Source: an uncultured Candidatus Melainabacteria bacterium
Lineage (GTDB): Bacteria; Cyanobacteriota; Vampirovibrionia; Gastranaerophilales; Gastranaerophilaceae
Length of the DNA stretch: 64,000 bases
Direction of reading: 5' to 3'
Assembly: GCA_934718275.1 (NCBI GenBank)
Contig: CAKUZD010000006.1
Location: 1-64,000, forward strand
Part shown: positions 48,723 through 57,969 of the stretch, piece after piece
How the letters are laid out: each line of letters opens with the position of its first letter
Position numbering within the stretch: position 1 is the first letter of the stretch
Notes under the pieces: model-generated
Told to the model about the DNA's origin: nothing
Seen by the model: only the letters and a program-made list of their open reading frames with translations
The model's database searches: none
Made by a program: the position numbers and the translations under genes

Positions 48723-50189
48723 ATGCTCGAAACTGTTGGAAATAATGTGAAATTTTTAGGATTAAATCCTAATATTTCTAATGTGGATACTTCTAGAGGC
48801 ATTACTAATAGCTATGCCTCAATTCCGGCTTCTAAACCAGATGAATTTGTAAAACAAAATAAAGAAGAAGATAAAAAGAAACTTTCAACCGGTACAAAAG
48901 TTGGTATTGGAGTTGGGATTGCAACATTAGCAACAATAGCATTTTTTGTTGCAAAAGGTCGAATATCTGAAGCAAAAACTTTAGCAGAGCATATTGATTT
49001 TAAATCTGCACAAAACATAGACGATGCAATAAAGTTTGGAAAAGAAAATCTCGGAATAAAATCTTATGATGGTTTTGGAACAAATGATTTAGATGCCATA
49101 AATTGGTTAAACGAAGGATTTGTAAATGTCTCCAATAAAATGAAGGGCAAACTAAGAATGCCAAAACATGTTATTTTTATAGACGATACTAAAGTCCTTG
49201 GAGAGCACACAATGGCAGGTGTTGTTTTTGGCGAAAATTTGCCTAAAGAATTAAAAAAATATTCGGGATATTTTTATGTGAACAAAAAATTCTTTGCAGA
49301 TCCAATAAAATCTGTAAATGAAGATTTTGAAAAAGCTATGAAATTAAATGTTTTTGAAACATTAGAAAATGGAAAAATAAAAGTTAATGAATTATATTCC
49401 GCTGAAACCGCAAATACTCTTATTGAGATGATTGAAGATTTTAAGAAAAACAAATCATTTAATTCTGCGGTGAAGGCTAGTAATGCAATTGAAAATATGT
49501 ATAAGGCATTTAATTCGTATAGCAATAATCCTTTAGATACAATAAAAGTTTTATTTAAAAGTAAAGAAAATTGCACTTACTTAAAAGAAGCCGGTTTTTC
49601 TACTGATTTGAAAGAAATTCAAAAGCTTTCTTTAAATGAACAAAAAAATTTAAGAGAAAAAATGGTATCTTTATTGGAAGGTCGAAATGCTGTAAATTAT
49701 GTTAATGACTTGATTTTAAAAGATAAAGAATATGCAGGTAAATTAGTTGAAAAAGGGTTTATTGCAAAACCGGAAATAGTTGATTCTATTAAATTTGACA
49801 AATTACTTGAAATCATAGATTATACAAAGGAATATACCGGTAAAGAAATATGCTTTTTGCCAATTAAATTAGCGGTTCAAGATATTGAGAAAACATCTCC
49901 GTTTACAACAATTTATCATGAGATGGGACACTTGCAGGATATGAAACCTCGCTGTGTGACTACAGATAAATGTGGATATGATTATTCAAAATATCCACAA
50001 GAATTAAAAAATTGGGTCGATAACGAAGAATATATTCAAGTTGCAAACAGAGTTTCTTCGTATTCAACTCATGGGCCGGGGGAATTTATTGCTGAAACTT
50101 TTGCAAAGCTGATAGAAGGTAAAAAACCTTCTAAAGAAGTTATGGATTTGTATAAAAAACTCGAAGGACCAACTGTTCCAAGTACGTAG
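48723..50189 (+). CDS. Membrane-anchored zinc metallopeptidase-like protein
   Basis: 488 residues. Residues 7-14 N-N-V-K-F-L-G-L form an N-terminal F-x-G motif. A membrane segment (~59-76, V-G-I-G-V-G-I-A-T-L-A-T-I-A-F-F) follows a Lys-rich linker. H-E-M-G-H (399-403) is a zincin motif with catalytic Glu400; a downstream G-E-F-I-A-E-T-F-A-K could supply the third ligand. Middle part helical. Which side of the membrane the catalytic domain faces and its target are unknown. Lethal-factor-like zincins are one possible relative. Confidence 0.65.
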   Translation: MLETVGNNVKFLGLNPNISNVDTSRGITNSYASIPASKPDEFVKQNKEEDKKKLSTGTKVGIGVGIATLATIAFFVAKGRISEAKTLAEHIDFKSAQNIDDAIKFGKENLGIKSYDGFGTNDLDAINWLNEGFVNVSNKMKGKLRMPKHVIFIDDTKVLGEHTMAGVVFGENLPKELKKYSGYFYVNKKFFADPIKSVNEDFEKAMKLNVFETLENGKIKVNELYSAETANTLIEMIEDFKKNKSFNSAVKASNAIENMYKAFNSYSNNPLDTIKVLFKSKENCTYLKEAGFSTDLKEIQKLSLNEQKNLREKMVSLLEGRNAVNYVNDLILKDKEYAGKLVEKGFIAKPEIVDSIKFDKLLEIIDYTKEYTGKEICFLPIKLAVQDIEKTSPFTTIYHEMGHLQDMKPRCVTTDKCGYDYSKYPQELKNWVDNEEYIQVANRVSSYSTHGPGEFIAETFAKLIEGKKPSKEVMDLYKKLEGPTVPST

Positions 50190-50246
50190 TCATTAAAGCT
50201 ACTTGAAATTTTTCTTATTACTCGTCACGTTTATACTTTTAACAGC

Positions 50247-53200
50247 TTATCTGCTAACAAGCGCCAATTTCTCACCAATATTGTTTTCTTTTTTATTAAT
50301 TTGAGCGTATGGGTTTGAAACAATATTGTATTGAGGGTTGTACATTGTTCTTCTTCCTGTAAAAGTTGGTTGAGGCTGATTATCAATGCTATACAAAATT
50401 AAAGTTGTATCTTTAATTTTTATAGGGCTACCGTCAGGTCCTGTAATTTGGTTATTCCCGTTTACATAGTAGATTGTGTGGTCATTCGGATCTGCACTTT
50501 TAAATCTCATTCCGGCTTTTAGACCGCATTTAAGTCCTGCATTTCCGCCATAACCTTCGTTAAGGTCAATATTGTTCATCGTTAACTCTGCCGGACTATA
50601 ATATTGGTCATATTCGTGATTTAAACCGGCAGTGTTGAAAACAGAAACAGTTGTTCTTCCGTCAGGGCATTGTCTTAATAAAGCAGAAACTTGAATGTCG
50701 CCTGTTTCTTTTCTATTAATACCTTTTGAGTGGTCTAATTCATCATTATAAATTATTTTTTCAAATTTTGCATTTTGCTCTTTTAATGCAAACGGAGCTC
50801 CTGAATTAAGAGGTTCTAGTTCAGGTCTGTTTCTAAGTGAAAATTGATAGTCCATATTGCTTTTGAACGTATTTACAAATTCTTTATAATCTTTGTCTGA
50901 TGGGTCTACCCATTCATTATGGATTACGTTTCTATTTTGCAAGTATATGTTTTTAGTAGTTGTTTCATAACCTGTTGAGCCAAGTTCATCTCCTGCAAAA
51001 AGTGTAGGATTACCTGTTAATGCTACTAAGAATTTTGTTTGACCTAACAATTTTGACATCGCAGGGTCAATTATTCTTCGCATTGTCTCATTTTTAAGGT
51101 CGGTTCTTTCTTTTGCAGTAAGACGTTTATCGGCATTAGGTTCCAAATAGTCCATTTCGTTTAAAACAATTTCAAGGGCTATGTTATAATCTTTAGTTCC
51201 AAAACCATCTGCTTCAATTGTTTTGCCTTTATATTTGCCATTTGCTAAGTTTTCTGTAGCTTTAAGCATTTTTCCATATATATAGTCTTTGCGAACTTGG
51301 TTTAAGCCAATTCTTTCTTTGGCTTTTCCCATTCCACTTATAATAGATTCACTTTTGGCAATTGCAAGGCTACTTACTCGGTCATAATTAAAACCATTAA
51401 CTTCGTCATCACTAGGTGTATCGCCGTAACCCATTCCGTGTAAAACTTTGTACGCTCTTTGTCTATAATCAAAGTTTGCAGGGTCGGTTAAATCTGTATA
51501 AACTAATCCGGTATCCATCGCAAAGCCTTCAAGTGCGCGACATTTATCATGGTTGCCTGCAAATGTGTAGGTATACATTAATGATTCAAGAGGTTCTGAA
51601 TTTAGGAAGTTGCCACCGCCGACAAGTTGGTTGAGAATTGCCAAACCTTGATCGGTTCCTTTTTCAACCCCATTTTCATCTGCAAATAATTTTCCAAAAA
51701 TTCCTGTTAAGTTCGAAGAAAAATAAGTATAGTTAGCGGTTGTAGTGAAGCCGGCTTCATTAATTAATTTTTTTACAGCTTCTTTTTGATCGCTAAATCG
51801 TGCTCTAGAGTTTTGACCGGAACCTTTTGCATAAATGTCTCCTTCGTCAGTAACTTCTGCAGCAATATATGCATCAGGATGGTATTCTTTCACGGCATCC
51901 GTGAATTTAGACCAAAACTTAATTATTTGATTCCAAGTAAATTCAAAATCTGTTTTTTTATTTCTTAAAGATTCAATATCGCCAATATCTTTAGTTGCGT
52001 CTATTCTCCAATCCAAACCGGCCTGTGTTCTGTTTACAATCATGTCTGCAAGTTTGAAACTATTGACATTAGTGTCTTTTATAGATTGGAATAGTGCTTT
52101 TTCAAGTTTTTCTTTATCTGATGAATTAATTTTTTCGATGTTGTTTTTAAGTTTTCTAATAACAGAAATAGCTTCATTTTCAGGACAATCTGCGATAACT
52201 CCCATTTCCGTTAACGAAGTTTTTTTCAATTTGTTATAATCGTATGAAATTTCTCCCGTTTGCTCATTATAATTGAATTCAGCTTTTGGAGAAACCCCTT
52301 TAATTACTGCGAAACGTGCAATTTCTGCTGTCAAAAGAGGTATTACGTATTCGCCGTATGGAGTTGTATTTCCGGATTTATCTTGAAGTTTGCTATCTTT
52401 TGGTAATTTGGCATCAACTGCAGATAAAACTTCTTTGGCTAAGTCTGCCATTTCTCCGGTATACATTCTGTCTGTTAATTTATATGCTTTTTCATATTCC
52501 GGTTTTACATGAGGATTTCCGTCTAAGAACATGTCAAATCTGGGAACTCCGATTTGATCTTCTTTTGTAGCTCTTTTAGAAATATATGGGGAACTTAAAA
52601 CGCCCGCAATATCATCTCCAATTTCAATTGAGTCAAGCGGTAAATTCATTAAGCCTTGGACAATTGCATCTTTATATGAAGTTTCAGTATCAGTCCCTTC
52701 AAGTTCATAAGAGCCATTTATTACATTTTTTACTATTGTTTCGGAAACATCTAAATCTTTAGGGAAAACTTTTCCGTTTTCTTGTTGTTTTATTGTTTTA
52801 TAAATTTCGTGTGCATCTTTTCCGTTAATATTTTTTAGATGTTGGGCTACATTTAGGTTTAAAATTTGATTTGTTTTTTTAGTCCAATATTTTGCAGAAG
52901 AAACCGCATAATCTTGAACTTCCATTTTCTTTTGTTTTAAAAGAGCTGTTTTTTCTGCTCGTTTAATTGGGTCTACTATATTTTTTAACGATTGTGTTTC
53001 TGCATGTGACGGTACAAAGTTTAATTTTGCAATATCCGGGTTTGCATCCCAAGTGTAGAAGCCGCTTTCGTGTTTTCCGTCAAGCCCGAAATATTCAAAT
53101 TGTGCAACTGCTCTGGTTGCTTCTCCGCTTTTAAGGTTTAATCTTTGTTCCGGTTTTGCGTGTTTGTTGTAATCACTTAAAAGTTTAATATTTTTCTTAT

Positions 53201-54428
53201 ATGTTTCAGGATTAATTTGGAAACTGTATGGGACAACCGTGTCATTGTGGTTGTTAATATCGAGATAATTATCGTCAAACTTATTGTATGCATCAATTAA
53301 TTCGCTGTCTGAAAGCTTTTCAGCGTTAACAAGTCTGTCATCATAAATTTGAATATAAGTTGGTTTGTTTTTGTCATATTTTACAGATTTGATATCAATA
53401 GAACCATCTTCTTTTTGGATAAATTTATATGGAGAATTTATTAATCTGTGCGTTACGTGGTTTAATTTTTTTCCAAAAACTCCGAGACTTAAAGGACTAT
53501 CTTGAAGTCCGGAAATATTAAACCAATTAAAATAAGGAGACTTTTCGCCCCATTTTAATACATTTTGGAAGTGAATACCTTCTAACCCCTCATTTACGTA
53601 AGCTCCATCAGAAACTAAGTTAATGCCTTTGGCAAACATTTTCCTCTGAATAGATGCATAATTGTTTATATTTCCTAATGAGTTTGCCATTTGGAAGCAG
53701 TTTTTGTTCCAATAGGCATGGGCAGAAAGGCTGTCATCGGTAAATAATGGAGTTGTTATTATTCTTTTAAAATTATCTAATTTACCATCATCCAAATCTT
53801 TTTCTATGCCGGCTAAAGAGCCTCCGATTTTATTCGCAAAGTTTTTTGAGGAATTCAACAGTGTTTTTATTTCTTCCGGTTTTCTCTTTTTTATATTATT
53901 TTTATCATCATATTGCCAAACAATATTGTAATTGTCAGGAATAATAAGTTTCATAGCTCCGCCCTTAGTAGATGTTGAAGCCCTGTCCGAAACTATATTA
54001 TATAAGTCGTAAGCTGTTCCTTTTTGAGTTCTTTCGTCAATTTTATTTCCTGCATCAAGTGCGTAAATTGGAGAATTGTGTGTGCCTTTCGGATAAAGTT
54101 TGTAATGGTATGCAAACGCTTCATCCGGAGCTATATCATAATCTCCGGCTAAATCAATTTTTGTTGCTTTACCGCTCTGTAGTTTTATACCATGTTCATT
54201 GGAATTTGGGTCAGCATCAAAGTTTTTTAGAATGTCTGTGACATAATAGTTGTTATCTATATCTTGGTCAACAGAAAACAGCTCAAGATAACAGTCATAT
54301 TTGCTGTCATCATAAACATAGTTAAATTCATATTCTCTGCCACCATATTGGTTTTTAGTTGGCTTGTAACCTTCAAAAGCAACATTGTTTCTTATTTTAG
54401 GCTGATTTAAATTCAAATTGATTTTCAC
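50247..54428 (-). CDS. Giant GH13 alpha-amylase-family protein
   Basis: 1393 residues. GH13 catalytic triad: W-R-I-D-A-T with nucleophile Asp810, I-A-A-E-V-T with acid/base Glu858, and G-N-H-D-K with Asp961. No signal peptide; residues 14-21 read N-N-V-A-F-E-G-Y, the N-terminal F-x-G motif. The first ~200 residues contain strands like a carbohydrate-binding domain, and long insertions enlarge the barrel. Acts on alpha-glucans such as glycogen or starch; which reaction (hydrolysis, branching, transfer) cannot be told. Likely works with the GH77 enzyme at 12948. Confidence 0.82.
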   Translation of the reverse strand: MKINLNLNQPKIRNNVAFEGYKPTKNQYGGREYEFNYVYDDSKYDCYLELFSVDQDIDNNYYVTDILKNFDADPNSNEHGIKLQSGKATKIDLAGDYDIAPDEAFAYHYKLYPKGTHNSPIYALDAGNKIDERTQKGTAYDLYNIVSDRASTSTKGGAMKLIIPDNYNIVWQYDDKNNIKKRKPEEIKTLLNSSKNFANKIGGSLAGIEKDLDDGKLDNFKRIITTPLFTDDSLSAHAYWNKNCFQMANSLGNINNYASIQRKMFAKGINLVSDGAYVNEGLEGIHFQNVLKWGEKSPYFNWFNISGLQDSPLSLGVFGKKLNHVTHRLINSPYKFIQKEDGSIDIKSVKYDKNKPTYIQIYDDRLVNAEKLSDSELIDAYNKFDDNYLDINNHNDTVVPYSFQINPETYKKNIKLLSDYNKHAKPEQRLNLKSGEATRAVAQFEYFGLDGKHESGFYTWDANPDIAKLNFVPSHAETQSLKNIVDPIKRAEKTALLKQKKMEVQDYAVSSAKYWTKKTNQILNLNVAQHLKNINGKDAHEIYKTIKQQENGKVFPKDLDVSETIVKNVINGSYELEGTDTETSYKDAIVQGLMNLPLDSIEIGDDIAGVLSSPYISKRATKEDQIGVPRFDMFLDGNPHVKPEYEKAYKLTDRMYTGEMADLAKEVLSAVDAKLPKDSKLQDKSGNTTPYGEYVIPLLTAEIARFAVIKGVSPKAEFNYNEQTGEISYDYNKLKKTSLTEMGVIADCPENEAISVIRKLKNNIEKINSSDKEKLEKALFQSIKDTNVNSFKLADMIVNRTQAGLDWRIDATKDIGDIESLRNKKTDFEFTWNQIIKFWSKFTDAVKEYHPDAYIAAEVTDEGDIYAKGSGQNSRARFSDQKEAVKKLINEAGFTTTANYTYFSSNLTGIFGKLFADENGVEKGTDQGLAILNQLVGGGNFLNSEPLESLMYTYTFAGNHDKCRALEGFAMDTGLVYTDLTDPANFDYRQRAYKVLHGMGYGDTPSDDEVNGFNYDRVSSLAIAKSESIISGMGKAKERIGLNQVRKDYIYGKMLKATENLANGKYKGKTIEADGFGTKDYNIALEIVLNEMDYLEPNADKRLTAKERTDLKNETMRRIIDPAMSKLLGQTKFLVALTGNPTLFAGDELGSTGYETTTKNIYLQNRNVIHNEWVDPSDKDYKEFVNTFKSNMDYQFSLRNRPELEPLNSGAPFALKEQNAKFEKIIYNDELDHSKGINRKETGDIQVSALLRQCPDGRTTVSVFNTAGLNHEYDQYYSPAELTMNNIDLNEGYGGNAGLKCGLKAGMRFKSADPNDHTIYYVNGNNQITGPDGSPIKIKDTTLILYSIDNQPQPTFTGRRTMYNPQYNIVSNPYAQINKKENNIGEKLALVSR

Positions 54429-54535
54429 GTGAAAACTCCTTACTACTCCATTTATAACTCAACTGAAAGAAAAATTTTGTCAGAATACTTTGTTTTATTA
54501 AGAAATTTTTACAAAAAAAGTTATAATTATATGTT

Positions 54536-54550
54536 CTTGATATAATCAAG
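54536..54550 (+). promoter_or_regulatory. ahcY promoter with inverted repeat
   Basis: CTTGAT-ATA-ATCAAG (54536-54550) overlaps TATAAT (54541-54546). AAGGAG SD follows before ATG 54570. The repeat could be an operator. Confidence 0.45.
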
Positions 54551-54569
54551 CTTGTAAAGGAGAAAATTG

Positions 54570-55835
54570 ATGCAAACCATGGATATTAAATGTGATGTAA
54601 AAGATATAAACTTGGCAGATCAAGGCAAAAATCAAATTGAATGGGCATTCAAAGATATGCCTGTTTTGAAACAAATTCAAGAAAGATTTATTAAAGAACA
54701 ACCGTTCAAAGGTTTAAGATTATCTGCTTGTGTGCATGTTACAAAAGAAACAGCTGCGTTATGTGTAGTAATGAAAGCTGGTGGCGCTGATGCAGTGCTT
54801 GTTGCTTCTAATCCGTTGTCTACGCAAGATGATGTTGCTGCAGCATTGGTAAAACATTATGGAATCCCGACATATGCGGTAGCGGGTGAATCTGTTGAAC
54901 AGTATAAATCTCATATAAGAGAAGCATTGGAACACAATCCTGATATTATTATTGATGACGGATGTGACATGGTTTCAATGATTCACGCAGATTATCCTGA
55001 ACTTGCAGACAGAGTTATAGGTTCTACGGAAGAAACAACTACAGGTATTATAAGACTTCAAGCTTTGGAAGCTCAAGGTGTTTTGAAATTTCCTGCTGTT
55101 GGCGTTAATACAAGTTTGACAAAGCATTTGTATGATAACAGATATGGTACAGGGCAAAGTTCTTTTGACGGAATTTTGCGAGCTGCAAATATTTTAATTG
55201 CCGGTAAAACAGTTGTTATTTCCGGTTATGGATGGTGCGGTAGAGGTTGTGCGCTTAGAGCAAAAGCTCTCGGTGCTAATGTTATCGTTTGTGAAGTTGA
55301 TCCGCTTAAAGCACTTGAAGCAGCTATGGAAGGTTATAGGGTTATGCCTATTGCAGATGCGGCAAAAGAAGGTGATATTTTCTTAACAGTTACCGGAGAT
55401 AAGCATGTTGTAGATGTAAAACATTTGTTATCAATGAAAGATGGTGCATTTGTTGCAAATGCAGGACACTTCGATTGGGAAGTAAATGTGGGTGATTTGA
55501 AAGCTTATGCAATAGAGATTAAGCAAATCAGGCCAAATCTTGAAGAATATAAATTGAATAACGGCAAATCAATCTATGTATTAGCAGAAGGCAGACTTGT
55601 TAACCTTGTTGCTGCAGAAGGACATCCTGCAAGTGTTATGGATATGAGTTTTGCTAATCAAGCTTTAGGAATTGAATTCTTGGTTAAAAATAAAGGAAAA
55701 TTGGAAAAGAAATTGTATACCTTGCCACATGATGTTGATGTAAAGATTGCCGAATTGAAGCTAAAATCAATGGGAATTTCAATTGATACTTTGACAGAAG
55801 AACAAGAAGAATATCTACATAGTTGGAAATTTTAA
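54570..55835 (+). CDS. ahcY: Adenosylhomocysteinase
   Basis: 421 residues from ATG 54570 (AAGGAG upstream). Substrate domain A-C-V-H-V-T-K-E-T-A and D-D-G-C-D; NAD-binding loop G-Y-G-W-C-G-R-G. H-D-V-D and K-F at the C terminus are typical. It splits S-adenosylhomocysteine to adenosine and homocysteine, recycling methylation by-products. Lacks the ~40-residue insertion of eukaryote-like forms. Strong terminator follows. Confidence 0.95.
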   Translation: MQTMDIKCDVKDINLADQGKNQIEWAFKDMPVLKQIQERFIKEQPFKGLRLSACVHVTKETAALCVVMKAGGADAVLVASNPLSTQDDVAAALVKHYGIPTYAVAGESVEQYKSHIREALEHNPDIIIDDGCDMVSMIHADYPELADRVIGSTEETTTGIIRLQALEAQGVLKFPAVGVNTSLTKHLYDNRYGTGQSSFDGILRAANILIAGKTVVISGYGWCGRGCALRAKALGANVIVCEVDPLKALEAAMEGYRVMPIADAAKEGDIFLTVTGDKHVVDVKHLLSMKDGAFVANAGHFDWEVNVGDLKAYAIEIKQIRPNLEEYKLNNGKSIYVLAEGRLVNLVAAEGHPASVMDMSFANQALGIEFLVKNKGKLEKKLYTLPHDVDVKIAELKLKSMGISIDTLTEEQEEYLHSWKF

Positions 55836-55855
55836 TAACAAAAATCTTATAAAAG

Positions 55856-55897
55856 AAAAGATTTGGCAAATTATATATTCAGCCAAATCTTTTTTTT
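55856..55897 (+). terminator. Bidirectional terminator after ahcY
   Basis: AAAGATTTGGC (to 55867) pairs with GCCAAATCTTT (from 55882), followed by T8. It also lies at the 3' end of the convergent glycosyltransferase gene. Confidence 0.85.
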
Positions 55898-55898
55898 A

Positions 55899-56765
55899 TT
55901 ATAAAAATGTCTTAATGATTAATAATATTGTATTTCTAATTCCTAATTTTTTTCGTTCGGCCCACAAGAATTTAATTGTCAATGGTTTGATTTTTAGATT
56001 GTTTGCTAAATTTACTTTAGTTGTTTGGTCGTTATGTAATTTTTTATTACCTGTTACCAAAGAACAATTTCCTGCATTATTTTTATGTCGCCTATAGCCT
56101 ATTAATGGAGTGTAAATTATTGCAGAGCCTCCTATTAAGTTTGCAAAATTAAACAAAAATTTGTCGGGGCAAATTCGCCAATCTTGTGGAGTAGGATATT
56201 CTAAAATCATTTCAATAGCAGCTTTTCTAAACATGGCTGAACTGTTAGGAGACCAATACCAACCTCCGAAATGTTTATTTTTTAAGATTTTGTAATTAAC
56301 CTTTTCTTCAGCTAAAATAGTGTCTAATGTTTGAGAATGTGGAGAAGAAATTGAGTTTAAAGTGTGCACTTCCTCGTTTTCTCCAATTTCAGCAATCTGA
56401 CAAGATGTAAAAGCGACAGATGTTTCCAAATGTATCCGAATATGGTGTTTAGCATAATTCTCAAATAGAATATCATCACTATCTATGAAACTTACAAATT
56501 GCCCGTTAGCCTCTTTTAGGCCTCTTATCATTGAGGCAAATTGACCTTGATTTGTTGTTTGTTTTATCAGGGTTATTTTTAAATCTTGGTTTTCTGCAAT
56601 AAAATTTTCTATAATATCGCAAGAGTTATCATTAGAGCAATCGTCAACAACTATTATTTCAAAGTTTGCATAACTTTGTTTTTTTATGCTTTCAAGTGTT
56701 TTTAAAATGTATTTTTCATAATTGTACGAGGTTACAACAAATGAGATTAATGGAAGTTTAAGCAT
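55899..56765 (-). CDS. Family 2 glycosyltransferase
   Basis: 288 residues, GT-A fold: V-V-T-S-Y-N-Y-E-K-Y-I, I-V-V-D-D-C-S-N-D-N-S, S-F-I-D-S-D-D as the metal-binding DxD. No membrane segment. It transfers a sugar from a nucleotide sugar onto an envelope glycan or lipid. Overlaps the upstream membrane gene by 8 nt, so co-transcribed. Acceptor unknown. Confidence 0.88.
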   Translation of the reverse strand: MLKLPLISFVVTSYNYEKYILKTLESIKKQSYANFEIIVVDDCSNDNSCDIIENFIAENQDLKITLIKQTTNQGQFASMIRGLKEANGQFVSFIDSDDILFENYAKHHIRIHLETSVAFTSCQIAEIGENEEVHTLNSISSPHSQTLDTILAEEKVNYKILKNKHFGGWYWSPNSSAMFRKAAIEMILEYPTPQDWRICPDKFLFNFANLIGGSAIIYTPLIGYRRHKNNAGNCSLVTGNKKLHNDQTTKVNLANNLKIKPLTIKFLWAERKKLGIRNTILLIIKTFL

Positions 56766-57834
56766 TTGTTTCCTCGTTGTTATTTGTGGCTAAAAGTCTC
56801 TCCATTTTCTTATTATGTGCAATAGAAGAAATGAATGCTGCAAGTATAAAGCCTAAACCAATTCCTCCGGTTACTATTTCAGGAACTTCCTTAACAGTGG
56901 AAACTAACATTAGGCAGGCTAAAGCTCCAATAGCCCAATGAGCGCCATGCTCTAAATATAAAAATTGTTTTAATGTTTTCTTTTCTACGAGCATAATTGT
57001 TAAAGAACGTACAAACATCGCTCCTATTGCAAGTCCGATTGAAATAATTATGATATCTTTGCTTAACGCAAATGCCCCTAAAACTCCATCCAGAGAGAAA
57101 GATGCATCAATTAATTCAAGGTATAAAAAGCTGATTAAGCCTGTGCAGCCAACAGCTCCCGTTGTACATTTTGCAAGTCGCATTTCTTCATGCTTTTCGA
57201 GATAGTGTGTAAATCCATCAATCATTAAATATGTGATGATTCCTGAAATTCCGGATATCATTACGTGTAGTTTTTGTTCTGTTGGAACGAAGTTTTGTGT
57301 TGCCAATAGCATAAATAAGGAAATTACAATTTCAATACCTTTAATATGGTCAAGGTGTGAAAGAGGGGCTTCAATATATTTTATCCAATGAGTTTCTTTC
57401 TGATGGTCAAAGAAGTAGTTAAGGAATAACATAATTAAGAACATTCCACCGAAAGTTACAATTGGTGCGTGAGTTTGGTGCAAATAATAAGCATATTTAT
57501 CTGCGTTTGTCAAGGCAATATTTGCGACTTCCATCATACTTAATTTGGCAAAAATTGAAACAACAAGAATAGGGAATAAAAATCTCATTCCAAATACAGC
57601 AATAATTATGCCCCAAGTTAAAAATCTAACTCTCCATTTATGTGACATTTTTTCAAGTTTCATCGCGTTAACAACTGCGTTATCAAAAGATAAACTTATT
57701 TCCAAAATGCCTAAAACCACTGCTATAAACACGCAAGCTAAACCACTACCGCTATGAACGTGTTCACCCCACAAATATGCACCGATAAGTCCTACAATTG
57801 TAACTATGTATGAACCAATAAAATATTCTAACAT
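56758..57834 (-). CDS. DUF475 / TerC-like integral membrane protein
   Basis: 358 residues with about nine membrane segments. E-I-S-L-S-F-D-N-A-V-V-N-A (~46-58) and S-F-S-L-D-G-V-L-G-A-F-A (~248-259) carry the paired acidic S-x-D-N/D-G motif of TerC/DUF475 proteins, linked to metal (Mn) export in relatives. Overlaps the glycosyltransferase gene by 8 nt. Confidence 0.8.
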   Translation of the reverse strand: MLEYFIGSYIVTIVGLIGAYLWGEHVHSGSGLACVFIAVVLGILEISLSFDNAVVNAMKLEKMSHKWRVRFLTWGIIIAVFGMRFLFPILVVSIFAKLSMMEVANIALTNADKYAYYLHQTHAPIVTFGGMFLIMLFLNYFFDHQKETHWIKYIEAPLSHLDHIKGIEIVISLFMLLATQNFVPTEQKLHVMISGISGIITYLMIDGFTHYLEKHEEMRLAKCTTGAVGCTGLISFLYLELIDASFSLDGVLGAFALSKDIIIISIGLAIGAMFVRSLTIMLVEKKTLKQFLYLEHGAHWAIGALACLMLVSTVKEVPEIVTGGIGLGFILAAFISSIAHNKKMERLLATNNNEETNA

Positions 57835-57935
57835 TGTTTTCTCCTTCTTTATGCGTGATTATAGGTTAAATATTCGCAAAAATCATCATTCAAATTTTGT
57901 AGAATTTTCGGAATTTAGTATCTTGTAAACTGTAT

Positions 57936-57963
57936 TTGAAAAATTTTTTGTTCCTGATATACT
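57936..57963 (+). promoter_or_regulatory. prfA promoter (leaderless)
   Basis: TTGAAA (57936-57941), 16 nt, TATACT (57958-57963), then 6 nt to ATG 57970. No SD. Confidence 0.6.
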
Positions 57964-57969
57964 TTAGTT

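Noticed and set aside
54430..54569. SAM or SAH riboswitch before ahcY.
   Set aside because: The space after the promoter is about 17 nt, too short for a riboswitch, and no expected pairing was found.
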